DNA of 64,000 bases from Sphingorhabdus_B arenilitoris (GTDB lineage Bacteria > Pseudomonadota > Alphaproteobacteria > Sphingomonadales > Sphingomonadaceae), in the NCBI RefSeq assembly GCF_042651485.1, contig NZ_JBHSDH010000013.1:186001-250000 (forward strand). The letters run 5' to 3'. The notes beneath the pieces were generated by a model. That model did no database searches. It was not told where the DNA came from and worked only from the letters and a program-made list of their open reading frames with translations. Shown here one piece after another: positions 51,101 to 60,113 of the stretch; the first letter of the stretch is position 1; the number at the start of each line of letters is the position of its first letter. A program made the translations under genes and the position numbers.

Positions 51101-52444
51101 ATGCGATCAAGTGGCACAGGTTCATTGAGCCGCCGGATGATCGTCATCGCCGCTACTTGGATCTTGATCTTGCTGATTGGCGGCGGCATCGGGCTGGACC
51201 GGGTGTTGACCAGTTCGGTCACAAAAAACTTCGAAAATCAGCTGGAATATATCCTGACCGCGATGGTGGCATCTGCGGAAATTGGACCTGATGGAGAGGT
51301 GCGGATGAACCGCCCCTTGGGCGATCAGAAATTTTTGGAGCCCAATAGCGGTCTATATTGGCAGATTTCCGGCAAAGGCAAACCGACATTCCCGTCCTAT
51401 TCCCTGTGGGACCGCGAATTGAAAGTGAGCGATGAGCACCGAGACATCAAGGTCCATTTTCGTGATAGCAAGGAATTTGAAGGCGAAATATTACGCATCG
51501 CGGAACGCACGATCATTTTGCCCGACTCTGATACGCGTTGGACATTCATGGTGGCGCAGGACAGGGAAAGTTTGGACTCGCAAATACGCGAATTGCGCAG
51601 CGTTTTGATCACCAGCTTTTTATTGCTCGCGCTTGGTCTGATTATCTTGGCCGCGTTGCAAACTTTTTATGGGCTTTGGCCATTGCGGGCGGTGCGCGAA
51701 TCCATCGGTGAAATGCGCAGCGGACAAAAAACGCGGGTGACACGGCCGTTGCCCGATGAAGTTATGCCGATGGTGCATGAATTAAATGACCTGCTCGACC
51801 ATAATGAAAAACAGGCCGAAGAAGCGCGCCGTCATGCCGGCAATCTGGCCCATGCGCTGAAAACACCTTTGACCGTCATCATGAATAGCGCCACGGCGCA
51901 AGCCGATGATCTTGCGGAAACGGTAATCCGTGAGGCGACGACGATGCGGCGGCAAGTCGACCACCATCTTGCCCGGGCCCGGGCGGTGGGCCGCCGCGGT
52001 CATGCGCATAGCCGTGCCAATGTCTGGGACAGTTTGGAATCGGTTGAACGCGCGGTGAGCCGTTTATACTCTCATATCCGGCTCGACATGGACGGGGACA
52101 AGCAATTGGCCGTCCGGGTGGAGCGGCAGGATCTGGACGAGATGCTGGGTAACCTGATCGAAAATGCCGCTAAATATGGCGGCGGCAGTGTATTTGTCAC
52201 CGTTCAGGAGGCTGGCAATTTCGCTGAAATTCTAGTCGAGGACGACGGTATGGGCATCCCCGAGAAAGAACGCGAGCGGATTTTTGATCGCGGCGCTCGC
52301 CTCGATACCGGAAAACCGGGAACTGGCCTTGGCCTTGCGATTGTTCGTGATGTCGCCGAAATTTATGATGGACAGGTCGCGCTTGAGGAAAGCGAGGATT
52401 TGGGCGGCCTTATGGTCCGTTTGTCGCTACCCAAAGCGGTCTAG
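51101..52444 (+). CDS. Sensor histidine kinase
   Basis: Membrane sensor kinase partnered with the preceding regulator. Membrane segments at about residues 14-36 and 168-188 enclose a periplasmic domain of about 130 residues. Then come HAMP, dimerisation and ATPase domains. The phosphorylated histidine is H251 in GNLAHALKTPL; N box NLIENAAKYGG, G1 DDGMGIP and G2 GTGLGLAIV are intact. PhoQ-like overall. The frame is open for 24 codons ahead of ATG 51101 but offers no good start. 447 aa. Confidence 0.93.
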   Translation: MRSSGTGSLSRRMIVIAATWILILLIGGGIGLDRVLTSSVTKNFENQLEYILTAMVASAEIGPDGEVRMNRPLGDQKFLEPNSGLYWQISGKGKPTFPSYSLWDRELKVSDEHRDIKVHFRDSKEFEGEILRIAERTIILPDSDTRWTFMVAQDRESLDSQIRELRSVLITSFLLLALGLIILAALQTFYGLWPLRAVRESIGEMRSGQKTRVTRPLPDEVMPMVHELNDLLDHNEKQAEEARRHAGNLAHALKTPLTVIMNSATAQADDLAETVIREATTMRRQVDHHLARARAVGRRGHAHSRANVWDSLESVERAVSRLYSHIRLDMDGDKQLAVRVERQDLDEMLGNLIENAAKYGGGSVFVTVQEAGNFAEILVEDDGMGIPEKERERIFDRGARLDTGKPGTGLGLAIVRDVAEIYDGQVALEESEDLGGLMVRLSLPKAV

Positions 52445-52510
52445 GCCGCAACCCAATTTATGCAACGCGTGCCGATAGGCGCTTGTTTCAGCCATTGACC
52501 AAAATAGGGC

Positions 52511-52795
52511 TTATCCTCCGCGAATTTGCTGGTGATGGCGGATTACCTCATCAATCACAAAGCGCAGGAATTTTTCAGTAAAATCAGGGTCCAGTTTGGC
52601 ATCTTTTGCCAATTGGCGCAGGCGAGCAATTTGCTTTTCCTCCCTCGATGGATCGGCTGGGGGTAGCTTGCTGCTCGCCTTATATTCGCCCACAGCTTGC
52701 GTGATTTTGAATCGTTCCGCGAGCATGAAAACGAGCGCAGCGTCGATATTGTCGATACTGTCGCGGTAGCGGGTCAATAAATCATCTTGTGCCAT
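52511..52795 (-). CDS. Chorismate mutase (AroQ class)
   Basis: Small all-alpha enzyme turning chorismate into prephenate for Phe and Tyr synthesis. AroQ pattern: YRDSIDNIDAALVFMLAERFKITQAVGEYK, with Arg and Lys active-site residues (given in two overlapping parts of the N-terminal helix), and a helical C-terminus ending FLRFVIDEVIRHHQQ. ATG 52795 (94 aa) is preferred to an upstream in-frame start at 52834. Divergent from the polyprenyl synthase gene 93 bases away. Confidence 0.9.
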   Translation of the reverse strand: MAQDDLLTRYRDSIDNIDAALVFMLAERFKITQAVGEYKASSKLPPADPSREEKQIARLRQLAKDAKLDPDFTEKFLRFVIDEVIRHHQQIRGG

Positions 52796-52888
52796 CCACT
52801 CCCTTTGCCGCGAACCGCTGCGCCAAACAAGCAAATTTGCAGCTTTTGCACTTGCGCTTGGCTCCGTGCCTTGCCACTAGCAGCTTAT

Positions 52889-53899
52889 ATGACCGCTACT
52901 ATCCATTCGATATCAGGCCGCCCCGCTCCTTCGCTTGATCCCATGCTCGCATTGGTGGCGAGTGACATGAACCGGGTCAATGCCGTGATATTGGACCGGA
53001 TGCAGTCGGAAATCCCGCTCATCCCTGAATTGGCTGGTCATTTGATCGCGGGCGGCGGGAAACGGATGCGGCCGATGCTCACATTGGCCTGTGCCCGCAT
53101 GCTCGATTACCCCGGCGACAGGCACCATAAACTTGCCGCTGCGGTGGAGTTTATTCATACTGCGACGCTGCTGCATGATGACGTTGTGGATGGCAGCGAC
53201 ATGCGCCGGGGGAAAACAGCCGCGAATTTGATATTTGGCAACCCGGCTGCGGTGCTGGTTGGGGATTTTCTGTTCAGCCGGTCCTTCGAATTGATGGTCG
53301 AGGACGGATCGCTCAAAGTGCTTAAAATCCTATCGGGAGCATCGGCGGTGATAGCGGAAGGGGAGGTTAACCAATTAACCGCACAGCGCCGGATCGAAAC
53401 CAGCGAAGCACGCTATTTGGAAATTATCGGCGCGAAAACGGCGGCTTTATTCGCGGCGGCCTGCAAAATCGCGGCAGTCGTGGCGGAGCGGGAAGCAGAT
53501 GAAATGCCGCTCGACAGCTATGGCCGAAATTTGGGAATCGCGTTCCAATTGGTGGACGATGCGATTGACTATGTGTCGGACGGCGCAACCATGGGCAAAG
53601 ATATGGGTGATGATTTCCGCGATGGTAAAATGACCTTACCCGTCATCCTTGCGCATAGCCGGGGTGATGCAGACGAAAAACAATTTTGGCGTCAGGCGAT
53701 GCTTGGCAATCGGATCAGCGATGATGATCTGGCTCATGCGAAATCCTTGCTCGCTAAATATAATTGTATCGATGATACGATCGACCGCGCCCGCCATTAT
53801 GGGCAGCGCGCCATTGATTCAATCGCTCATTTTCCGTCCAGTGACGCAAAGTCTGCGCTTACGGAAGCGGTCGAGTTTGCCATTTCCCGGGCCTATTAG
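52889..53899 (+). CDS. Long-chain trans-polyprenyl diphosphate synthase (IspB-like)
   Basis: Makes the polyprenyl side chain of ubiquinone from isopentenyl diphosphate. First aspartate-rich motif DDVVD at residues 97-101; second in FQLVDDAIDYVSDG near residue 222; GGGKRMRPML and GKTAANLIFG are also typical. Chain length (octa-, nona- or decaprenyl) cannot be told; sphingomonads usually carry Q-10. ATG 52889 starts 336 aa; the open frame upstream overlaps the divergent gene. Confidence 0.9.
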   Translation: MTATIHSISGRPAPSLDPMLALVASDMNRVNAVILDRMQSEIPLIPELAGHLIAGGGKRMRPMLTLACARMLDYPGDRHHKLAAAVEFIHTATLLHDDVVDGSDMRRGKTAANLIFGNPAAVLVGDFLFSRSFELMVEDGSLKVLKILSGASAVIAEGEVNQLTAQRRIETSEARYLEIIGAKTAALFAAACKIAAVVAEREADEMPLDSYGRNLGIAFQLVDDAIDYVSDGATMGKDMGDDFRDGKMTLPVILAHSRGDADEKQFWRQAMLGNRISDDDLAHAKSLLAKYNCIDDTIDRARHYGQRAIDSIAHFPSSDAKSALTEAVEFAISRAY

Positions 53900-53914
53900 G
53901 CCGAGCGCAGCGCG

Positions 53915-56383
53915 ATGAGCTATCCCGTCGAAGCGGTTCTGGATGAGCTGCTTTCGGTGCTGTCGGCAGGGCCAAATGCGGTGCTGATCGCGCCGCCCGG
54001 TGCGGGCAAAACGACATTGGTTGCCCCTGCAATGCTGCAACAGCCTTGGTGCAAGGGGCAAATCCTATTGCTCAGCCCGCGCCGTATTGCCGCCCGCATG
54101 GCGGCGGAACGTATCGCCGAAATGATGGGGCAAAAAATTGGCGATACGGTTGGCTATGCCACGCGAATGGATAGCAAACAATCGGCGGCCACTCGGCTGC
54201 TGGTCTTGACCGAAGGCATATTCCGCAACCGGATCATCGCTGACCCGGAATTGAATGGCGTATCCGCAGTGTTGTTTGATGAGGTCCACGAACGCAGTAT
54301 CGATAGCGACTTCGGCCTAGCCCTCGCGTTGGAGGCGCAGTCGGTATTCCGCCCCGATCTGCGCATTGTTGCAATGTCGGCGACGTTGGATGGGGATCGA
54401 TTTTCGGCTTTGATGGGCGGCGCACCGCTAATCAGGAGCGAGGGAAAAAGCTGGCCATTGCAGCACCGCTATTTGGGCCGCCGCGCCGAGATGCCGATTG
54501 AACAGGATGTTGCTGCGGCAATCCGGACTGCGATGGCCGAGGAGCAAGGCGACATATTGGTGTTTTTGCCCGGTATGAGAGAGATTGAAAGAACGGCAGA
54601 GCGATTATCGGGCTTGGACGAAACTGCAGCTATTTTGCCACTTTATGGCAATCTCGATCCAGTGCGGCAACGCGCCGCGCTTGTTCCTGATGAGCGAAAT
54701 AGGCGCAAGGTGATATTGGCGACCAATATCGCCGAAACCAGCTTGACCATCGACGGCGTGCGGATCGTTATCGACAGCGGCCTTTCGCGGCGGTCGCGCT
54801 TTGACAAAGCCGCTGGCATTAGCCGCTTGGTTACCGAAAAAGCCAGCTTATCGGCGGCGACGCAGCGGGCGGGCCGCGCGGCGCGGCAGGGGCCGGGCAT
54901 ATGCTATCGTTTATGGGAGGAAGCGGGCAATGGCGGCCTCCCGCCATTTGACCCGCCCGAAATATTTGAAAGCGATTTGACCGCGCTCTTGCTCGACTGC
55001 GCATCATGGGGGGAGTCTGAGCCCGCCAATTTGCGCTGGCTCGACCCGCCGCCTGCTGCGTCGGTTGCAGAGGCGAAAAAGGCTTTGGCCGCGATAAAAG
55101 CGATTGATGATGCCGGCCGGATTACCGAACATGGCCGGGCCCTGTCACTGCTACCTCTGCCGCCTCATTTGGCGCATATGATGCTGATAGCGGCTCACTC
55201 AGGGCAGGCGGAACAGGCAGCCGCAATGGCGCTTTTGATTCAGGAACGCGCTCTGGGCGGTGCGAGTGATGATTTGGACCAACGCTATGCGCGCTTCGTC
55301 AGCGGTCGGGGCGGGCGCGCCGGTGCAGCGCATAAATTGGCGGCGCGGCTGGCGGCGTTGGCAGATAGGGCGCTGACCAGCGGCACCGTCGAAGCAGCAG
55401 GGGGAGGGGATAAGGAGCCTCTATCGCTTGGCGCCTTGATCGCGCTCGCTTTTCCGGCGCGGCTGTCAAAACGGCGCGATGCCAATGGCGAAAATTGGAT
55501 TAGCGTTATGGGGCGTGGTTTGCGTCTGGATAGAAACTCTCCACTGGCTACCTCAGACTGGCTGGCCGTTGCTGATTTGCAGGGCGCGGCATCGGGCGCT
55601 CGTATCCTATCGGCCACCGCGATTAGTCAGGATGAGGTGGAGATGCTGTTCGCGGCGCAGATACAGCGGCAAAATTCGCTGCGCTATATTCGGGATACAG
55701 ACCGGATTGAGGGAAAATCGATACGCAGGCTCGGTGCGGTCATATTGGCGCAGGGGCCGCTGAACAGCATGGATGATGAAGAAGCGGCAGGATTATTATG
55801 CGATGCGGTTCGTGAGCACGGGCTCGCCCTGTTGCCTTGGCCAGCGGATATCATCAAATTACGCAGAAGGGCGGCATATGCGGGCGTCGACATAATTGGC
55901 GACGCGGCATTGCTGGCCCGTATCGACGATTGGCTGCGCCCGATTGTGAACGGTGTCCGGCGGCTGCGCGATATAAATCCGGTTGCGCTTCGAGCGGCGA
56001 TGGACGCATTGCTGGGTTGGGATGGGAAGCAGCAGATTGACGCTGCTGCTCCTGCAAAATTTCATAGCCCAGCCGGTACAGCGCATGACATTGACTATGA
56101 TGCGGAGGCAGGGCCGACGGCCGAATTGCGCGTGCAGGCGCTGTTTGGTCTAGACATTCACCCGAAAATTGGTCGTGCGGATATTCCGCTGATATTCAGC
56201 CTGACGTCACCTGCAGGGCGGCCGATACAAACGACACAGGATTTACCCGCTTTCTGGCGAGGCAGCTGGCATGATGTCGCAAAAGAAATGCGCGGGCGCT
56301 ATCCCAAACATAATTGGCCCGAAAAGCCTTGGGAAGCCAATGCCAGCCTGAAGACGAAAAAGGCACAGGGGCGCGGGGCGTGA
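53915..56383 (+). CDS. hrpB: ATP-dependent RNA helicase HrpB
   Basis: DEAH-box family helicase of the HrpB type, RNA substrate unclear. Motif I PPGAGKTT at residues 27-34, motif II DEVH in FDEVHERSID, motif III SATLDG, and motif VI AATQRAGRAARQGPG. A helicase-associated domain and the HrpB C-terminal domain follow, ending HNWPEKPWEA, a family hallmark. 822 aa, normal. The start is 15 bases after the polyprenyl synthase stop. Confidence 0.95.
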   Translation: MSYPVEAVLDELLSVLSAGPNAVLIAPPGAGKTTLVAPAMLQQPWCKGQILLLSPRRIAARMAAERIAEMMGQKIGDTVGYATRMDSKQSAATRLLVLTEGIFRNRIIADPELNGVSAVLFDEVHERSIDSDFGLALALEAQSVFRPDLRIVAMSATLDGDRFSALMGGAPLIRSEGKSWPLQHRYLGRRAEMPIEQDVAAAIRTAMAEEQGDILVFLPGMREIERTAERLSGLDETAAILPLYGNLDPVRQRAALVPDERNRRKVILATNIAETSLTIDGVRIVIDSGLSRRSRFDKAAGISRLVTEKASLSAATQRAGRAARQGPGICYRLWEEAGNGGLPPFDPPEIFESDLTALLLDCASWGESEPANLRWLDPPPAASVAEAKKALAAIKAIDDAGRITEHGRALSLLPLPPHLAHMMLIAAHSGQAEQAAAMALLIQERALGGASDDLDQRYARFVSGRGGRAGAAHKLAARLAALADRALTSGTVEAAGGGDKEPLSLGALIALAFPARLSKRRDANGENWISVMGRGLRLDRNSPLATSDWLAVADLQGAASGARILSATAISQDEVEMLFAAQIQRQNSLRYIRDTDRIEGKSIRRLGAVILAQGPLNSMDDEEAAGLLCDAVREHGLALLPWPADIIKLRRRAAYAGVDIIGDAALLARIDDWLRPIVNGVRRLRDINPVALRAAMDALLGWDGKQQIDAAAPAKFHSPAGTAHDIDYDAEAGPTAELRVQALFGLDIHPKIGRADIPLIFSLTSPAGRPIQTTQDLPAFWRGSWHDVAKEMRGRYPKHNWPEKPWEANASLKTKKAQGRGA

Positions 56384-56534
56384 TTGGCCGATGCGCGGAT
56401 ATAGCTGGCATTTGGCTTAACAGACCATGAGACGCTTTATTGCGCTCGATCTCACTTTAATGGGGCGCACCATGCGCTTGACGAATCTCGGCGTAACCGG
56501 CATTGGACCGGGATCAGTTTAAGGGACCGACACC

Positions 56535-56813
56535 ATGCCAGCACGTATCTACCAACGCTCCAAAAATGCCATGCAATCGGGCAAGGCAGGGACCGATACA
56601 TGGATGCTGGAATTTGCGCCTTCCGAAGCACGTAAGGCCGATCCGCTTATGGGCTGGGCGGGTTCTGGGGACACGCAAACGCAGGTGAAGCTCAGCTTTC
56701 CGACATTGGATGCCGCAAAGGCTTATGCCGATAAAAACGGTATTGAATGCACAGTGTTCAATACTCCGCCCAAGACACTAAAAATTCAGGCTTATGCCGA
56801 CAACTTCCGTTAA
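56535..56813 (+). CDS. Complex I NDUFS4-family subunit (ETC complex I subunit conserved region)
   Basis: Small protein of the NDUFS4 / 18-kDa family, a supernumerary subunit of NADH:ubiquinone oxidoreductase shared by alphaproteobacteria and mitochondria. Hallmarks: ARIYQRSKNAMQSGKAGTD, the RKADPLMGWAGSGDTQTQVK block and LSFPTLDAAKAYADKNGI. 92 aa, as expected. The other complex I genes are not nearby. The 151-base gap upstream holds no recognisable RNA gene. Its stop overlaps the Nudix gene's stop tail to tail. Confidence 0.93.
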   Translation: MPARIYQRSKNAMQSGKAGTDTWMLEFAPSEARKADPLMGWAGSGDTQTQVKLSFPTLDAAKAYADKNGIECTVFNTPPKTLKIQAYADNFR

Positions 56814-57361
56814 TCGGAAAAAGAAACCATAGTCGGCAGCATCAATAGGCGCACATCAATCGCGCAGCCGCTGCGCCTTTTTTGCTGCAGAAATTCTTTC
56901 AAATTATCCAGAGCAACACGGTGGACGGTGATATTCTCCCCTTCGACCCCTCCGCCGTCGCCGACTTTTTCCAGATCATGCGCTTGAACGAGGGTAAAGC
57001 TCTCGCTTACCATACCGGGTGAGGAGTAAAATTCGCCTAAGTTTTCTAGACGGCCCGCGCGGTATCCGGTTTCTTCCTCCAACTCGCGGCCAGCGGCAGC
57101 AAGGGGATCTTCTTCTTCGCCATTATCGCCGATCAGGCCGGCGGGTAATTCAATTGCGGGCTTACCCAATGGCACCCGAAATTGTTCGACCAGCAGCGCG
57201 TGACCATCATGCACCGCCAGGATAACCGCAGCCTTAATGCCTCTGGTGCGTGATACATATTCCCATTTGCCGCGCCGTTTTGCGGCGATAAATTTGCCCT
57301 CCCACATGGTTTCAACGGGTTCGTTCTGGTCGTGATGTTCACTTGGCGATGCGCTCGTCAT
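56810..57361 (-). CDS. Nudix hydrolase (ADP-ribose pyrophosphatase-like)
   Basis: Hydrolyses nucleoside diphosphates linked to another group. The Nudix box is intact, with G-x5-E-x7-RELEEETGY around residues 77-100 (DPLAAAGRELEEETGYRAG). VEQFRVPLGKPAIELPAGLI before it is characteristic of ADP-sugar pyrophosphatases. 183 aa. The ATG overlaps the stop of the TPM gene, making it the last gene of the lemA operon. Substrate is inferred only. Confidence 0.88.
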   Translation of the reverse strand: MTSASPSEHHDQNEPVETMWEGKFIAAKRRGKWEYVSRTRGIKAAVILAVHDGHALLVEQFRVPLGKPAIELPAGLIGDNGEEEDPLAAAGRELEEETGYRAGRLENLGEFYSSPGMVSESFTLVQAHDLEKVGDGGGVEGENITVHRVALDNLKEFLQQKRRSGCAIDVRLLMLPTMVSFSD

Positions 57362-58047
57362 AACTCGATCAGCCTATCGGGTAGTTCATTTGGATTACCA
57401 TCGCTTTTGGGGAAATATTCGTTCAGCACTTGTCCAACTTGAAACACCGCACCGGCCATGCCGGCGCCCGGTTGGCCGTTTTTGGTCTGCTCAATCAGCG
57501 CCAGCATCGCGTCGCCCCAAATTTCCGGAGCAACCTGATCCGCAATCGCTTTATCCGCGACTATTTCGGCACGATGCTCCTTCATGGACAAGTAAATCAG
57601 CACTCCCGTTCGGCCAATTGTGCGGCTTTCAGTGCCAACCCGAAACAGGTCTATGGCTCGCGCGCGCACAGCATTTTTCTTCGCATGGGGAAGGGTGAGC
57701 AGTAGGCGCAAGGGTTGCCAATGAAGAATGAGCCACACCGCAACCCATTTGATCAGCGCGGCAGTTCCGGCGATCACAAGATATTCCGCATTGCTAAGCT
57801 GATGATTCCACTCGCCATAGAAACGCGCAATCAACGCTGCAAAAAAATCCGAAAAAAGCGCAAAGAATGTTAGCGTGATCAAAGCCGATATGCTTGCCCA
57901 AATATAGGCCGTTTCGCGGTAATCATCGGATGTAGCGGCCACGATGGTTACAATCTCGCCATCGGTTAATTGCTCTGCCTGATGCACGGCCTGCGTCACC
58001 AATTCGTGATCAGCCTCGCTCATATGGTTGGTTTTACGGAATTTCAT
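57358..58047 (-). CDS. TPM-domain membrane protein
   Basis: TPM domain protein in which the usual N-terminal domain is interrupted by two membrane segments (about residues 48-68 and 90-112). The C-terminal part with RTIGRTGVLIYLSMKEHRAE and VADKAIADQVAPEIW matches the TPM family. No signal peptide. ATG 58047 has GGGGA upstream; the open frame beyond it is an Arg-rich shadow of the Gly-rich tail of the next gene. 229 aa. Function unknown. Confidence 0.8.
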   Translation of the reverse strand: MKFRKTNHMSEADHELVTQAVHQAEQLTDGEIVTIVAATSDDYRETAYIWASISALITLTFFALFSDFFAALIARFYGEWNHQLSNAEYLVIAGTAALIKWVAVWLILHWQPLRLLLTLPHAKKNAVRARAIDLFRVGTESRTIGRTGVLIYLSMKEHRAEIVADKAIADQVAPEIWGDAMLALIEQTKNGQPGAGMAGAVFQVGQVLNEYFPKSDGNPNELPDRLIEL

Positions 58048-58061
58048 ATCATCATCCCCAA

Positions 58062-58868
58062 TTACCAGCCACCCGACGCGCCGCCGCCGCCAAAGCCGCC
58101 GCCGCCGCCTGAAAATCCGCCACCGCCCCAACTGCCACCGCCGCCGCCGCCCCAGGACGAGCCGCCGGAACCTCCGCCCCAATCACCGCCGCCCCAAATG
58201 ATGACGGGACCAGACGATCCCTTGCGGCGATGTTTTTTGCCCCCGCGAAAACTTCCCAATATAGGTAGGATGACGAACAGCAGGACAAACAACCAAAAAA
58301 GTATCAATCCGATATTTTCGCCATCATTTCCTGACCGGCTTTCCTTCGCCTCCCTGACAATTTGGGCGGCCTGTTCCGGCGGCAGTTGGAGCTGCGTAAT
58401 TATTTTGTCGGTTCCTGCATTGATCCCGGCCGCATAATCGCCGCGCTTAAAATAGGGGGTAATATCATCCCGGATGATGCGTCCGGCAAGGACATCGGGC
58501 AAAACCGCCTCCAATTCTTGACCCACTTCGATCCGCATCCGCCGTTCGTTCGGCGCGATAATCAGGATCATGCCATCATCGCGCTTCTTATCCCCAATGC
58601 CCCAATGCTCGCCCAGTCGCCAACCATAGTCGGCTATATCATAATCCTGAAGATCGCTGATCGTGGCGACGACCAATTGCCGCTGCGTTTCATCCTCCAG
58701 CTTTTTCAGCTTGGATATCAGTGCCGCTTCTTCGTCGGGAGACAATAAATCCGCTTGATCAACGACACGGTCGGTCAGCGCTGGAAAATCCTGCGAATAT
58801 ACCGCAGGAATTGCTCCGAAAAATAGCAAAATCGGCAGGAATAGGCGAAGCGCAGGCGCGCCGATCAT
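58062..58868 (-). CDS. TPM-domain protein with glycine-rich C-terminus
   Basis: Signal peptide (cleavage near VYSQ at about residue 25), TPM domain (about 28-150, with RVVDQADLLSPDEEAAL and GWRLGEHWGIGDKKRDDG), one membrane segment (about 183-203), then a tail of about 40 residues of Gly with Trp and Ser. This is the YgcG-like form: a periplasmic TPM domain anchored in the membrane. 268 aa. It follows lemA after six bases; the LemA-TPM pairing is common across bacteria. Confidence 0.88.
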   Translation of the reverse strand: MIGAPALRLFLPILLFFGAIPAVYSQDFPALTDRVVDQADLLSPDEEAALISKLKKLEDETQRQLVVATISDLQDYDIADYGWRLGEHWGIGDKKRDDGMILIIAPNERRMRIEVGQELEAVLPDVLAGRIIRDDITPYFKRGDYAAGINAGTDKIITQLQLPPEQAAQIVREAKESRSGNDGENIGLILFWLFVLLFVILPILGSFRGGKKHRRKGSSGPVIIWGGGDWGGGSGGSSWGGGGGGSWGGGGFSGGGGGFGGGGASGGW

Positions 58869-58874
58869 ATCGGA

Positions 58875-59468
58875 TCAGCTCCCAAAATTAACTTCGGGTG
58901 CCTTGTCCGATCCAGCCTGAGACTTAAATGGAACCATCGGTTTTGCGCCATGAATGACTTTTGCTCCGATAATGTCGGGGAAAGTGCGGATTGTGGTGTT
59001 ATATTGCTGCACCGCTTCATTATATTTGACCCGCGCGGTGTTAATCCGGTTTTCGGTTCCCTCCAATTGTACATTCAGGTCGGCGAAAATCTTGTCCGAT
59101 TTCAACTCTGGATATTTTTCAACCGTCACCAAAAGCCGTCCCAGCGATGTGCCAAGATTTTGCTGCGCACCGGCAAATTGATCCAGCTTGGCGGCATCGG
59201 TCAAATCATTGGCGCTCACCTGTATCGACGACGCCTTGGCACGCGCTTCGGTAACGCCGATCAGTACGTCTTGCTCCTGCTTTACAAACCGTTCCGCAAC
59301 CTTAACCAAATTGGGGATCAAATCAGCGCGCCGTTGATAGGCGCTTTCGACATCAGCCCATTTTGCCTTTGCATTTTCCTCTGCAGTAGGGACGCTATTT
59401 ATGCCGCATCCGGCCAATGAAACAGCGGCAATCGGAACGAATAAGCAAGTGGCAAAATTGGGTCGCAT
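58875..59468 (-). CDS. LemA family lipoprotein
   Basis: Lipidated LemA protein: lipobox LAGC near residue 21, then a long helical domain with VESAYQRRADLIPNLVKVAE, ENRINTARVKYNEAVQQYN and TTIRTFPDIIGAK, the family hallmarks. ATG 59468 has AGGAG seven bases upstream, better than the upstream in-frame start at 59486. 197 aa. First gene of a four-gene operon lemA-TPM-TPM-Nudix. Role unknown; envelope function is likely. Confidence 0.93.
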   Translation of the reverse strand: MRPNFATCLFVPIAAVSLAGCGINSVPTAEENAKAKWADVESAYQRRADLIPNLVKVAERFVKQEQDVLIGVTEARAKASSIQVSANDLTDAAKLDQFAGAQQNLGTSLGRLLVTVEKYPELKSDKIFADLNVQLEGTENRINTARVKYNEAVQQYNTTIRTFPDIIGAKVIHGAKPMVPFKSQAGSDKAPEVNFGS

Positions 59469-59617
59469 TTGGAACTCCTCGCACAAAATAAGGGTGTGTA
59501 TTGCGGATATAGATCAGTTTATCCACCGTTTCAATGAGGGTAAACGCAATGACTATCGACATGTGTCATCTTTTGTAACATAATTAACGCTCTAGTAACC
59601 AATCGGGTAGGAGCGTT

Positions 59618-60043
59618 ATGTTTAGCGAATTCAAAGAGTTTATCATGCGGGGCAACGTCCTCGATCTTGCCGTAGCTGTCATTATCGGCGGCGCATTTGC
59701 AACCATTACAACATCGCTGACCGAAGATCTGATTATGCCTGTCGTTGGCTGGTTATTCGGCGGAGTGGATTTCTCCAGCATTTTCTATATTTTGGGCGAA
59801 GTTCCTGCGACTTATAAAGGGTCATTGACCAGCTATGCCGAGCTAAAGGCTGCCGGCGTTCCGATGATTGGGTTGGGTCAGTTTATTACGGTGCTGATCA
59901 ATTTCCTCATTCTGGCTTTTGTTATATTTTTGCTGGTCCGTCAGGCAAATAAATTGATGCCGAAAGCGCCGGAGGAAGCCGCTGGGCCTTCGGAGATCGA
60001 TCTGTTGATCGAAATTCGTGACGAGCTGCGTAAAAATAAATGA
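59618..60043 (+). CDS. mscL: Large-conductance mechanosensitive channel MscL
   Basis: Stretch-gated channel releasing solutes under hypo-osmotic shock. N-terminal amphipathic helix and first membrane segment FKEFIMRGNVLDLAVAVIIGG (about 5-35, abbreviated), periplasmic loop, second membrane segment (about 88-108), and a C-terminal helical bundle ending LLIEIRDELRKN. 141 aa, typical. The 149 bases upstream contain TTTTGTAACATAATTA, a plausible promoter region. Confidence 0.96.
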   Translation: MFSEFKEFIMRGNVLDLAVAVIIGGAFATITTSLTEDLIMPVVGWLFGGVDFSSIFYILGEVPATYKGSLTSYAELKAAGVPMIGLGQFITVLINFLILAFVIFLLVRQANKLMPKAPEEAAGPSEIDLLIEIRDELRKNK

Positions 60044-60113
60044 ATTAAAATTTTGCAACTGCCGCCTTGGCGGTGATTGCAAAGATTTGAGCCGTGTAGC
60101 ATAGGGCCAAAAT

